DNA of 64,000 nt. It comes from Clostridia bacterium. GTDB lineage: Bacteria; Bacillota_A; Clostridia; TANB77; CAG-508. Made by a program: the position numbers and the translations under genes. This document shows positions 1-8,278 of the stretch, one piece after another. Numbering within the stretch: the first letter of the stretch is position 1; each line of letters starts with the position of its first letter. The notes beneath the pieces are model-generated. The model did no database searches, was not told the origin of the DNA, and was given only the letters and a program-made list of their open reading frames with translations. Location: NCBI GenBank assembly GCA_017475185.1, contig JAFVGB010000015.1, positions 1 through 64,000 on the forward strand. The letters run 5' to 3'.

Positions 1-915
1 CATTTAATGAGAACAACACATGTAATTCGTTGTGATGAATGGGTTTCATCTATTCCAATTCATTTACAATTATTCTATGAAATGGGATTCAAAGCCCCTA
101 AATATGCACATTATGCACCAATAATGAAAGATGATGAAGGAAAGAAAAGAAAAATCAGTAAGAGAAAAGATCCAGAAGCTGCAGTAGAGTTCTATTATAA
201 AGAAGGTATTCCATCACAATCAGTAAAAGAATACTTACTAAACATAGCAAACTCAACATTCGAGAATTGGAGAAGAACAAATCCAGACAAATCAATAGAT
301 GAATTCGATTTCCAATTAAACAAAATGAGCGTAAGTGGTGCATTATTTGATATGGTAAAATTATTAGACGTATCAAAAAATGTAATTTCAAAATATTCAG
401 CCAAAAGAGTTTATGATGAAGCAATAGCATGGGCTAATGAATTTGACAGTGAACTAGCTAGCATGTTATCAGCAGACAAAGATTATTCATTAAGAGTTCT
501 TGGAATTGAAAGAGGAAACGCTAAACCACGTAAAGATTTATCAAAATGGTCTGAATTAAAGAATACAATTTCATATATGTATAATGACAAATTTGATAAA
601 AATGCTGAATTTGAATATGGTAAGGTAACTGATAAAGAATTGATTTCTAAAATTACTAAATTATATGTAGAAAAATATTTCGATATAAACGATGACAAAC
701 AAACATGGTTTGATAAAATGAAAGACTTAGCAGAAGAAGTAGGTTTTGCAAGAGAAGTTAAAGAATTCAAAGCAAACCCAGAAAATTGGCCAGGACATGT
801 TGGAGATATAAGTACAGTAATTCGTGTTACATTAACAGGAAGACAAAATACTCCAGATTTGTATGAAATTATGCAAGTTTTAGGTAAAGATACTGTTGTT
901 GAACGATTAAGTTAA
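1..915 (+). CDS. gltX: Glutamate--tRNA ligase, 3' part
   Basis: The frame is open at the left edge, so the N-terminal catalytic part with the HIGH motif lies outside the window. This enzyme charges tRNA-Glu with glutamate in the cytoplasm. The visible part begins with the class I core segment HLMRTTHVIRCDEW, followed by a KMSKS-type loop, KISKRKDPEAA, about 50 residues in. The helical anticodon-binding domain then runs to the end. The last segment, ENWPGHVGDISTVIRVTLTG, matches the conserved C-terminal region of clostridial GluRS. The gene ends in TAA and is followed by a GGGACGGAG hairpin. The family is clear; whether it is the discriminating or non-discriminating type cannot be judged from this part. 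Confidence 0.9.
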   Translation, partial: HLMRTTHVIRCDEWVSSIPIHLQLFYEMGFKAPKYAHYAPIMKDDEGKKRKISKRKDPEAAVEFYYKEGIPSQSVKEYLLNIANSTFENWRRTNPDKSIDEFDFQLNKMSVSGALFDMVKLLDVSKNVISKYSAKRVYDEAIAWANEFDSELASMLSADKDYSLRVLGIERGNAKPRKDLSKWSELKNTISYMYNDKFDKNAEFEYGKVTDKELISKITKLYVEKYFDINDDKQTWFDKMKDLAEEVGFAREVKEFKANPENWPGHVGDISTVIRVTLTGRQNTPDLYEIMQVLGKDTVVERLS

Positions 916-920
916 TTTTA

Positions 921-972
921 AATTGGGGACGGAGAATATTTTAAAAATTTAAAAAAATCTCCGTCCCTAATT
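921..972. repeat. GGGACGGAG inverted repeat
   Basis: An intergenic hairpin sits between gltX and the DUF951 gene. The left arm AATTGGGGACGGAGA is matched by the right arm TCTCCGTCCCTAATT across an AT-rich loop. It belongs to the dispersed GGGACGG family found at about ten other intergenic places in this window. It may also act as a weak terminator for gltX, although there is no T-run. Confidence 0.75.
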
Positions 973-995
973 CAAAAGAAAGAGATGTGATTAAA

Positions 996-1184
996 ATGGA
1001 ATATAATATAGGTGATATAGTTAGAACTAAAAAACAACATCCATGTGGAAGTAAATTATGGGAAATAACACGTGTAGGAGTTGATTTTAAATTAAAATGC
1101 CAAGGTTGTGGACATGTTGTTATGGTAGATAGACAAAAAGCATTGAAAATGATTACAAAAAAGATTGAAAAGGAAGAAATTTAA
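996..1184 (+). CDS. DUF951 family small protein
   Basis: This 62-residue protein has the DUF951 pattern: YNIGDIVRTKKQHPCGS, then WEITRVGVDFKLKCQGCGH, then VMVDRQKA. The His-Pro-Cys-Gly and Cys-x-x-Cys-Gly-His groups suggest zinc binding. The family is widespread in Firmicutes and its function is not established. I prefer the ATG at 996 over the in-frame GTG at 987, because the AAAGAAAGAG ribosome site ends too close to the GTG. A bidirectional hairpin terminator follows. Confidence 0.85.
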   Translation: MEYNIGDIVRTKKQHPCGSKLWEITRVGVDFKLKCQGCGHVVMVDRQKALKMITKKIEKEEI

Positions 1185-1219
1185 AATTAAGAATAGAGTA
1201 TATGTATAAAAAAATACAA

Positions 1220-1253
1220 AAAAAGCTGGAGTTTTTAGGCTCCAGCCTTTTTG
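1220..1253. terminator. Bidirectional terminator
   Basis: The stem GCTGGAG/CTCCAGC is flanked by A-runs on the left and T-runs on the right, so it can end both the DUF951 gene on the plus strand and the orphan gene on the minus strand. Confidence 0.85.
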
Positions 1254-1262
1254 TGGTTCCAA

Positions 1263-1598
1263 TTAGTTATTTACATATCCCTTCTGGGATTTTACGAAGC
1301 TGTCAAGAGCGAGTTTCATTGTGTTAGACCGAAACTCGGGCACTGACAGAATACGGCTATACGCAACTGCAACAGGGCGTGGCACCGCTTTGTCTTCGTG
1401 GTTTGCTGAGACATCAGAAGAAAGTAACTTGGGAAGATCTGAACTACGTGCATATGTTGCTTTTTCAAGTTCTTCCTGCAAATCATCTCCATAGAAGAAA
1501 CGCTGGTTAACTGCTAATTCGGCAGCTTTTGTGTCCTCTTCACAACTGAAGCGATAGGGGATGCGACTGGTGGGATGTACAGATTTCTTGATGTTCAT
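1263..1598 (-). CDS. Orphan protein, foreign-looking composition
   Basis: A 111-residue hydrophilic protein beginning MNIKKSVHPTSRIPYRF that I do not recognise. It has no membrane segment or clear motif. The start is set by TTGGAGG seven bases before ATG; a longer frame starting upstream would overlap this ribosome site. Base and codon use differ from the neighbours, with CGC, CGT, GCG and CTG codons where host genes use AGA and TTA. Codon 90, at 1331-1329, is an in-frame CGG read as Arg in an otherwise open frame. If CGG caused a +1 shift here, the product would lose its last 22 residues. It has its own promoter and shares a terminator, so it is a single-gene unit. Confidence 0.6.
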   Translation of the reverse strand: MNIKKSVHPTSRIPYRFSCEEDTKAAELAVNQRFFYGDDLQEELEKATYARSSDLPKLLSSDVSANHEDKAVPRPVAVAYSRILSVPEFRSNTMKLALDSFVKSQKGYVNN

Positions 1599-1655
1599 AC
1601 TGGAACCTCCAATAATATAAAATTTTACCATCTCTTGAGATGATAAGTATTAATA

Positions 1656-1684
1656 ATATAACATGTAATTTATCATAAGGTCAA
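1656..1684 (-). promoter_or_regulatory. Sigma-A-type promoter for the 1263-1598 gene
   Basis: On the minus strand, TTGACC (1684-1679) and TTATAT (1661-1656) are separated by 17 bases. The transcript would carry a short leader with a small CATCTC/GAGATG hairpin before the GGAGG site. Confidence 0.6.
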
Positions 1685-1765
1685 GAGTTAAAGTTACATA
1701 ATCTGTTTTTTTATCTAAAAAACAAAGATATTTACAAAAATAAGCTTTATAAATTGTTATATTAA

Positions 1766-2110
1766 TTATTTTGTACAAAACAATTCTTCAAATTCATTCC
1801 AATTTAAAATTTTAAAATTAGGGTAATCAGCAGAAAAATTTTCTACAATATGTTTGGTATTATCACTAGAATTCAAATCAAGAACAATAATATTTTCAAT
1901 ACAATCTTCTTTTCCATATATTAATCTAAAATTTAACGAGCGTAGAAATCCTTCAATTTTATCTTCCTGGTTTTTTACAGCTATTATCATATTTATGCCA
2001 TCTGTTTTGATTTTGTTACAAGAACGAATATATATAATATTTTTAATTATTTCTATAAATCCATATAAAGCACATACCCATAATATACAGTTAACTAAGA
2101 AATCTAACAT
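1766..2110 (-). CDS. Small glycosyltransferase-like membrane protein
   Basis: A 114-residue protein beginning MLDFLVNCILWVCALYGF, one hydrophobic N-terminal segment at about residues 3-25. The rest resembles the nucleotide-binding start of a GT2-type fold: NMIIAVKNQED, then NIIVLDLNSSDNTKHIVE. It is much shorter than a true glycosyltransferase and lacks the acceptor-binding half. Similar short proteins occur in clostridia, from my memory of the family. The start is placed at ATG because AAGAGGTG lies nine bases upstream; the GTG inside that ribosome site is less likely. Function unknown. Confidence 0.6.
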   Translation of the reverse strand: MLDFLVNCILWVCALYGFIEIIKNIIYIRSCNKIKTDGINMIIAVKNQEDKIEGFLRSLNFRLIYGKEDCIENIIVLDLNSSDNTKHIVENFSADYPNFKILNWNEFEELFCTK

Positions 2111-2190
2111 TTGGGAAATCACCTCTTAATATATAATATGTAAATTTGCGTGTTATGTGAAAATGTGATTTGAAATAATATAAGATAAGT

Positions 2191-2220
2191 AAAAGAAAAA
2201 GACCCGGGATTCTCGGGTCT
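2191..2220 (-). terminator. Terminator of the 2235-2432 gene
   Basis: The hairpin AGACCCG..CGGGTCT is followed, in minus-strand direction, by a T-rich tract (2200-2191). Confidence 0.85.
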
Positions 2221-2234
2221 ATAAGTGAGACAAA

Positions 2235-2432
2235 TTAGTCAATTGGTTTTCCGCCAGCCTGTTCGATAAGCAGTTTAATCTTATTATCCATGCTTTCCGA
2301 ATTTTCTTCTACATAAGCAAACTCCTTATCAGGTTTACTTACGAGGTAGGTGAGATGAGGATAAGATACGTTTATTTTTTTTGCAAGTTTTTCTAAATCC
2401 TCAACAGTGTTAAAATTAAAATGGCGTATCAT
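2235..2432 (-). CDS. Small orphan protein
   Basis: A 65-residue soluble, charged protein beginning MIRHFNFNTVEDLEKLAKK, not recognised. AAGGAGG lies ten bases before the ATG. It has its own promoter and a strong terminator, and lies opposite to recD2. It resembles the other single-gene orphan units in this window (1263, 17536, 20213, 43315) in layout, although it has no CGG codon. Confidence 0.6.
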   Translation of the reverse strand: MIRHFNFNTVEDLEKLAKKINVSYPHLTYLVSKPDKEFAYVEENSESMDNKIKLLIEQAGGKPID

Positions 2433-2465
2433 GAGTTTAGTGCCTCCTTAAAAGTTGATAAGTTT

Positions 2466-2494
2466 ATTTTACCATATTTTTCGCCAAATTACAA
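2466..2494 (-). promoter_or_regulatory. Sigma-A-type promoter for the 2235-2432 gene
   Basis: On the minus strand, TTGTAA (2494-2489) and TAAAAT (2471-2466) are separated by exactly 17 bases, about 35 bases ahead of the start codon. Confidence 0.65.
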
Positions 2495-2601
2495 GTTTTT
2501 GAAAATTTTACCAAAATAAATCATTAATGAACAATGGACTTTTTTATACTTGTGTGATAAACTAACTATCAAATATAATTATCAAAAGGGAGCAAATTTA
2601 A

Positions 2602-4825
2602 GTGGAGCTAAAAGGCGAGATAAAAGAAATTATTTTTCAAAATGAAATAAATAGTTACACAATAGCTGTAATGGATACAGAGTTCGAAGAACTTACAGTT
2701 GTGGGATATTTACCATTTATAACGTTAGGTGATTCATTAAAACTAGAAGGTAAATATGTTGATCATCCAGAATATGGAAGACAATTTAAAATAGATACAT
2801 TTGAGAAAATAATGCCGGAAACATTAGATAGTTTAGAAAGGTATTTAGGAAATGGTACAATTAAAGGAGTAGGCCCTGCAACAGCAAAAAGAATTATAGA
2901 TTATTTTGGTGAAGAAACATTATATGTATTAAAATTTGAACCAGAGAAGCTAGGAAATGTTAAGGGAATTACTAAAAGTAAAGGAATTGAAATTGCAAAT
3001 CAATTCAATGAAAACTGGGAATTGTGGCAAATTGTGGGATTTTTAGAAAAATTCGGAATTGGTGTTCAAAATGCAAAAAATGTTTATAAGGCATTAGGTG
3101 TAAAAGCAATAGAAGAAATTGAAGCAAATCCTTATGTATTAATAGATGTAGCAAATAATGTCGATTTCAAATTGATAGACAAAATGGCGTTAGAGATGGG
3201 AGTAGCATTAAATAATGAGAAAAGAATTAGAAGTGGAATTAAATATGCATTAATAAGAGCTACATATAACGGTCATTGTGCAGTAACTGTGGATAACTTA
3301 TATGATTTTGTTAGAAATTTATTAAATGTTGAAAATGAAGATATTGAAAATGTAATTATAAATATGAAAGCAAAACAAGAAGTTTACATTGAAGAAAGAG
3401 ATGGAAACACTTGGATTTATTTATATTATTATTATGAGGTTGAAGAAAATATAGCAGGTAAATTGTTAACTTTAGATAAAGCAAAAAATATTAAAAAGAT
3501 ATCACATCTTAACAAAGAAATAAAAGAAATTGAGAAAAAGACAAATATATTTTTATCTGAAAAACAAAAAGAGGCAATAGAAGCGGTAAATAATAATAAT
3601 GTTTGTATAATTACAGGAGGACCAGGAACTGGAAAAACAACAATTATAAAAACAATTATTGAATTATATAAAAAACATAAAAAGAAAGCTGTTTTATGTG
3701 CTCCTACTGGTAGAGCAGCTAAAAGAATGACTGAAACGACAGGAGAAGAAGCTAAAACATTACATAGGTTACTTGAAATAGGAAAAATTGAAGATGAAGG
3801 AAATATTCCAAATGTCAATTATGATATTGCACCATTAGATGCAGATGTTGTAATAATTGATGAGATGTCAATGGTAGATGTATTTCTAATGAACTATTTA
3901 GTTAAAGCATTATATCAAGGAACTAAACTAATATTGGTAGGAGATGTTGATCAGCTTCCATCAGTAGGACCAGGTAATGTGCTAGAAGATTTAATAAATT
4001 CGGAACAAATTACAACAATTACATTAAATAAAATTTTTAGACAAGCAGCTAAAAGTAAAATTATTTTAAATTCACATAGAATAAACAATGGAGAAACTTT
4101 TATTAGAAAAGAAGATTCAGAAGATGAATTAAATGAAGATTTCTTTTTTATAAAAGAAACAAATCAAGAAAAAATATTAGAACAAGTAATATCATTATGC
4201 AGTGGCAGATTAAAGAAAATGGGAGATTATGACTTTTTTAAAAATATACAAGTTATAACACCTACAAAAAAAGGATTACTTGGAACTAAGGATTTAAACA
4301 GAGCACTTCAAGAAAAACTAAATCCACATGCAGAAAAAAAAGCAGAAAAAAATGTACTTGGAACGATTTTTAGAGTTGGTGATAAAGTTATGCAAGTAAA
4401 AAACAATTATGACATATATTGGGAAAAGGATTTAGAAAATGGCACAGGTGTTTTTAATGGCGAATTGGGAACAATTCTAAAAATTGATGATTTAGAAAAA
4501 CAAATTAAAGTAAAATTTGACGATGATAAAATTGTGTGGTATCAGTATGCAGAATTAGATCAATTAGAACACGCATATGCAATAACTGTTCATAAAGCAC
4601 AACGGTAGTGAATTTGATGTTGTAATAATGCCAATTTCACCATCTGCACCTATGCTTTTAACAAGAAATCTTTTATATACTGGAATGACAAGAGCAAAGA
4701 AAATGCTTATAATGGTGGGTTATTCTAGCGTTATAGAATTCATGGTTGGAAATACAGATTGCAAAAAGAGAAATACGGGACTTGAGTTTAAACTAAAAAA
4801 TTGGAAAGATAGTAGATTTTTTTAA
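2602..4825 (+). CDS. recD2: RecD2-type DNA helicase (apparent +1 frameshift)
   Basis: This is a 5'-3' SF1B DNA helicase of the RecD2/YrrC type, about 740 residues when the two parts are joined, which is normal for the family. The GTG start has AAAGGGA nine bases upstream. An N-terminal OB-like region and helix-hairpin-helix region (to about residue 330) precede Walker A GGPGTGKTT (about 337), Walker B VVIIDEMSMVD (about 416) and VGDVDQLPSVGPG. The zero frame stops at TAG right after codon 668, a CGG, in the middle of motif V (TVHKAQ). Skipping the C gives the conserved Gly and continues GSEFDVVIMP to TRNLLYTGMTRAKK, the normal end. It could be a decayed gene or a sequence error, but the same pattern recurs in four other genes. 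Confidence 0.92.
4603..4605 (+). other. Candidate +1 frameshift site CGG in recD2
   Basis: The context is CAA CGG TAG in the zero frame. Dropping the C gives CAA GGT AGT GAA, restoring the universally conserved Q-G-S/T of helicase motif V. The zero-frame stop is the very next codon. No Shine-Dalgarno-like stimulator lies just upstream. Confidence 0.7.
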
Positions 4826-4870
4826 TTTTATGAATAGTTCTGAATGGAGATTCTATATAAAAACGGGGGA

Positions 4871-4922
4871 CAGAGATAATCTGGATAAATTAAGAATATT
4901 AATTTATCTAAATTATCTCTGT
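4871..4922. repeat. Perfect-arm hairpin, GGGACGG family relative
   Basis: CAGAGATAAT and ATTATCTCTG arms flank an inner TAAATTA/TAATTTA pair. It is preceded by CGGGGGACAGAG, a variant of the GGGGACGGAG core, and separates recD2 from comFC. It may serve as a terminator for recD2. Confidence 0.6.
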
Positions 4923-4947
4923 ATTTGTGTTATAAAAGGAGGTATCG

Positions 4948-5607
4948 ATGCAAATAAAGAAATTTATATTAAATTTGATTTATCCGCCGGTTTGCGGATT
5001 TTGTAATGAAATAAATAAAGAATATTTATGTGATAAATGCAGAAATAAATTAGCTTCGATAAAATTAAGCAAAATTGATAACTACAAGGATGTACCGGTT
5101 TATTTTGATGAGCATTTTTATATTTTTAAATACGAAAAAGAGATAAGAGAATATATTTTAAATTACAAATTTGATGAAAAATCATATATGTATGAAAGTT
5201 ATGCTAGAATTCTAGCTGAGGATAAAGTTTTTGTTAAAAATTTTCTTGATAAATATGATTATGTTATATCTGTTCCAATTCATAAAAGGAGATTTAATCA
5301 GAGAGGTTACAACCAAAGTGAGTTAATAGCAAAAAAGGTGGGAATGGTTTGCCACAAACAATATTATGATAATGTGTTAGTTAAAACAAAAAATATTGTT
5401 GCACAAAGTAGTTTAGATAAATTAGAAAGAGTTAGAAACATAAAAAATGTTTTTTCATTAGGAAAAAATGCAGAATTAATAAAAGGAAAAAAAGTAGCTA
5501 TTTTTGATGATGTTTTTACAACAGGAGCAACAGTAAATGAATGTTCAAAAGAATTAAAAAATGCTGGAGCAAGATTTGTTGGAATATTTACTATTGCAAA
5601 ATCTTAA
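4948..5607 (+). CDS. comFC: ComF family phosphoribosyltransferase-like protein
   Basis: A 219-residue cytoplasmic protein of the ComFC/GntX family, linked to natural transformation and DNA uptake. An N-terminal zinc finger uses CGFC (about 15-18) and CDKC (about 28-31). The PRTase core follows, with VPIHKRRFNQRGYNQSE and the PRPP-binding IFDDVFTTGAT at about 188-198, then GARFVGIFTIAKS. AAAGGAGG lies ahead of the ATG. The neighbouring recD2 and the later dprA are also DNA recombination or uptake genes, but no com pilus operon is visible here. The substrate of the family is unknown. Confidence 0.9.
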   Translation: MQIKKFILNLIYPPVCGFCNEINKEYLCDKCRNKLASIKLSKIDNYKDVPVYFDEHFYIFKYEKEIREYILNYKFDEKSYMYESYARILAEDKVFVKNFLDKYDYVISVPIHKRRFNQRGYNQSELIAKKVGMVCHKQYYDNVLVKTKNIVAQSSLDKLERVRNIKNVFSLGKNAELIKGKKVAIFDDVFTTGATVNECSKELKNAGARFVGIFTIAKS

Positions 5608-5612
5608 AAATG

Positions 5613-5637
5613 TAAGACCGTCCCCTTAATGTTTCAA
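5613..5637. repeat. Half GGGACGG element
   Basis: AAGACCGTCCCCTTAATGTTTC is a right-half copy of the dispersed repeat; the flanking word TGTTTCA is also used by the copies at 24.9 kb and 34.3 kb. No matching left half is present. Confidence 0.6.
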
Positions 5638-5742
5638 AAAACTAAAAAAAAATTCGACAAAATATTGCATAAAAATACACGTACTGATATAATAAAAATT
5701 GAACGCAAAATATTTTTTGACAAAGGGGAAGCAGAGGATAAA

Positions 5743-6294
5743 ATGGGAGATATAAACGTATTTACAGGACCTATGAAATGTGGAAAAAGTCATGTTATAT
5801 TACAGGAAGCAAAAAGACAATTAATTGCAGGAAAGACAATACAAATCTTTAAACCTGGAATAGATACAAGATTTTCTAAAGATTATATTCAAGATAGAAA
5901 TGGTAATAAATTAAAAGCAGTAAACATAGATAGTATAGATGAATTAAAAGATTATGATGCAGATGTGTACATAATAGATGAATTTCAATTTCTAAATGGT
6001 GATGTTAAAGTAATAGAAGATTTGGCACAAGAGGGGAAAAAGTTCTTTATAGCTGGATTGAATTTAACAGCAGAGAAAAAACCATTTGGAAAAATGGGTG
6101 ATTTACTTTGTGTATCTGATCATGTAACAACAATGACATCAATTTGTGATATTTGTAAAAGAGATAATGCAATATTTAGTTTCTATAAAGGTGATACAAA
6201 ATCTGGTGATATAGAGATAGGTGATTCTGATTATATTCCTGTTTGTAGAGAATGTTACAATGAAATGGTTAAGAAGTATAAGGTAAATAAGTAA
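5743..6294 (+). CDS. tdk: Thymidine kinase, type II
   Basis: This 183-residue enzyme phosphorylates thymidine to dTMP in the salvage pathway. Walker A GPMKCGKS lies at about 9-16, the DEFQF lid/Walker B at about 79-83, and the catalytic-region signature FIAGLNLTAEKKPFG near 100-115. The zinc site comprises CDICK and CRECYNE. The start MGDINVF is chosen because the long upstream frame overlaps a GGGACGG repeat and the protein then has normal family length. The gene is one of three thymidylate or pyrimidine functions in the window, with thyX and the pyr operon. Confidence 0.92.
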   Translation: MGDINVFTGPMKCGKSHVILQEAKRQLIAGKTIQIFKPGIDTRFSKDYIQDRNGNKLKAVNIDSIDELKDYDADVYIIDEFQFLNGDVKVIEDLAQEGKKFFIAGLNLTAEKKPFGKMGDLLCVSDHVTTMTSICDICKRDNAIFSFYKGDTKSGDIEIGDSDYIPVCRECYNEMVKKYKVNK

Positions 6295-6384
6295 ATAATG
6301 AAATAAGTGACAAAGCTATAAACGAAAAAATATGTTCTTTGTTAATTCAAAAATAGATTGGATAGTTAAGGAGATGTGGAAAAT

Positions 6385-7284
6385 ATGAAAAAGTATTTAA
6401 AGACTTTTGTGAAGATTGCTCTTATGCTGTCAATGATTATATCATTGTGTTTTGTTTTTAATAGTAATCGAAGTAATGCTGATGCTGGATATCATTCAAG
6501 TTATAGTGGTGGAAGCTCATCAAGTCATTCAAGTAGTTCAAGCCATTCAAGTAGTTCGAGTAGATCAAGTAGAAGTAGCTCTAGTTATAGTTCAAGTTCA
6601 AGTAGCTCATCAGGAGATGGTTCTGGGGTTGTGGCAGCTTTTATTTGGCTAGTAATTATAATTGTAATAATTTACTTCTCATCTAGAAGAGGTAAAACAG
6701 TTACTAAAGCAATTACAAAATTACAACCAAATGCAGCTGCAATTGCTAAGTTGAAAGAGTTAATACCAGGATTTGATGAAAATCAATTCTTAAAAGATGG
6801 TTACCAAATGTTCTTAGATGTTGAAGATGCATGGATGAATTTTGAATTAGAAAAAGTTCACAATATTATAACTGATGAAATGTTCAATATGTATGAATCT
6901 CAACTTTCAAGTATGGAAATTAAGGGCGAGCAAAATATTATGAGCGGATTCGTATTAAGAGATTCAGCAATTACAAATTGTGTAGATCAAAATGATAATG
7001 TTGAAGTTACTGCTAAGTATATAATTGAATTCTATGATTATATTATTGAAAAAGAAAGCGGAAAAGTTCTAAGAGGAAGCAAGACAAATAAATTAAGAAT
7101 GTACTATGACTTCACATTTATTATGAAGAATACAGATGAGAAAATAGATAAATGTCCAAACTGTGGAGCACCTGTTGAGGTAAATGCTTCTGGAGTATGT
7201 CCATATTGTAGTTCTAAGATTGTTGGAGAAAATACAAGTTGGGTAATGTCTAAGAAGGTTTGTACTAGACAAGATAATTTATAG
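6385..7284 (+). CDS. Ser-rich membrane protein with Tim44-like domain and zinc ribbon
   Basis: About 299 residues. A hydrophobic signal segment (about 5-25, ending near NADAG) is followed by a long Ser/His-rich stretch (about 37-75), a transmembrane helix (VVAAFIWLVIIIVIIYF), then a Tim44/MlaC-like alpha-beta domain (about 120-245) and a C-terminal four-cysteine ribbon CPNCGAPVEVNASGVCPYC. I start at the ATG 11 bases after AAGGAG, because the upstream GTG touches the ribosome site. The Ser-rich part is probably extracellular and the Tim44 and zinc parts cytoplasmic. The gene at 7577 is a soluble paralogue of its C-terminal half. Function unknown. Confidence 0.8.
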   Translation: MKKYLKTFVKIALMLSMIISLCFVFNSNRSNADAGYHSSYSGGSSSSHSSSSSHSSSSSRSSRSSSSYSSSSSSSSGDGSGVVAAFIWLVIIIVIIYFSSRRGKTVTKAITKLQPNAAAIAKLKELIPGFDENQFLKDGYQMFLDVEDAWMNFELEKVHNIITDEMFNMYESQLSSMEIKGEQNIMSGFVLRDSAITNCVDQNDNVEVTAKYIIEFYDYIIEKESGKVLRGSKTNKLRMYYDFTFIMKNTDEKIDKCPNCGAPVEVNASGVCPYCSSKIVGENTSWVMSKKVCTRQDNL

Positions 7285-7287
7285 TGG

Positions 7288-7462
7288 ACCGTAAAAAATG
7301 TCGAAAAACATCAACTAGCAAAATATTATTAACCTTCCGTTCGTTTACTGGCGTTCGGATTTGAGAGAAAGACGGTAATGGGGAGCGCCAAACTGCGCAC
7401 TCCACTACAGGTTAATAAATTTTGCTAGCTGACATTTTTCGACTTTTTTACTACTCTACGGT
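7288..7462. repeat. Inverted-repeat element (MITE-like or structured RNA)
   Basis: Long imperfect terminal arms face each other. The left arm (7291-7334) holds GTAAAAAATGTCGAAAAAC, ACTAGCAAAAT and ATTAACC; the right arm (7410-7451) holds GGTTAATA, ATTTTGCTAGCT and GACATTTTTCGAC. The core between them is richer in GC and contains its own stem GGAGCGC..GCGCACTCC. It has no reading frame. It lies exactly between two paralogous genes. Confidence 0.65.
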
Positions 7463-7576
7463 TTTATGGTGTTGCTTTTTGTTGTTTCTTTTTTTGTTTT
7501 GTGGTATTATATATGCAAATAAGAAGAAATGATGAATGGTTACTATTCAATAATAAAATGAAAGGAAGTATAAATT

Positions 7577-8122
7577 ATGAGTGAGGTTTTAGATAATTTA
7601 ATTAGAGAAGATAATACATTTTCAGAGGCTAAGTTTAAGGCAAAAGTTGATAATGTTTATATTAAATTATATACAGGAGTAATGAAACAAAATTTGGAGA
7701 ATATTAGACATTTTTTATCTGATGAGGTTTATGAAAAGTATAATAGCAAAATTAAGCAATTGCAGGCAGCAAATCAAATTCAGGTTTATGATGAGTTAAA
7801 TGTTTCAGATACTAATATTATAAATATTGAAGAATTAGATGATCATTTTGAAATTACAGTTCGTTTGCTTACAAAATATTTAGATTATAGAATAGCAAAA
7901 GATACAAAAAAATTTATTTCTGGTAATAGGGATGTTAGAGAAGAGAAATATGTTACATTAAAATTTTCTAAAATAAAAAATGCAAAAGCATTAGGAAATG
8001 CACGTAGATGTACAGGATGTGGTGCAAATATTGATTTAAACAAAAATGGTGTTTGCGAGTATTGCGGAAGTGTGTATGTTTTGAGGGATTATGATTGGGT
8101 TTTAGATGAGATTAAAGATTAG
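7577..8122 (+). CDS. Tim44-like domain protein with zinc ribbon (soluble paralogue)
   Basis: 181 residues, without signal peptide or membrane helix. Residues 20-135 match the Tim44-like domain of the gene at 6385, and the end has the same ribbon pattern, CTGCGANIDLNKNGVCEYC, followed by W-V-L-D. AAAGGAAG lies ahead of the ATG. The pair probably arose by duplication, with the first copy keeping the Ser-rich membrane anchor. The TFIIB-like ribbon suggests a scaffold role. No enzymatic motif is seen. Confidence 0.75.
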   Translation: MSEVLDNLIREDNTFSEAKFKAKVDNVYIKLYTGVMKQNLENIRHFLSDEVYEKYNSKIKQLQAANQIQVYDELNVSDTNIINIEELDDHFEITVRLLTKYLDYRIAKDTKKFISGNRDVREEKYVTLKFSKIKNAKALGNARRCTGCGANIDLNKNGVCEYCGSVYVLRDYDWVLDEIKD

Positions 8123-8205
8123 TGCCAATAGGGACGGTTCTCTTTGGCAATAAGGACGGTTCGTGGAAAAAGGAACGGTTCTTATTGCCAAAAAGAACCG
8201 TCCCT
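8123..8205. repeat. Compound GGGACGG element
   Basis: Three direct GG(A)ACGGTTC units (at about 8131, 8153 and 8172) are followed by one inverse GAACCGTCCC. The flanking word TTGGCAA/TTGCCA replaces the TGTTTCA word of other copies. It could fold as a strong hairpin with TATTTTATTT behind it. Confidence 0.8.
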
Positions 8206-8278
8206 ATTTTATTTAATGATTATTTAATAATTTCTGTTTTATAATTAATTTAGAATACAGAAGGAGGAGAAATAAAAG

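Noticed and set aside
921..972. GGGACGG hairpins as ordinary terminators
   Set aside because: Most lack T-runs and several lie inside operons (pyrK-pyrD, gap-pgk, tpiA-ispG).
4560..4610. Programmed -1 frameshifting or prfB-like stop slippage
   Set aside because: No slippery heptamer and no Shine-Dalgarno-like spacer is shared; the stop follows directly at only two of five sites.
4600..4825. recD2, pyrC, yunB and thyX as ordinary pseudogenes
   Set aside because: Each has only one break, always the same kind at CGG, and no other damage; random decay would give mixed lesions. Kept as recoded genes with the caveat of sequence error.
6452..6652. Val/Gln-rich frame inside the Ser-rich gene
   Set aside because: Shadow frame created by the AGT/TCA repeats.
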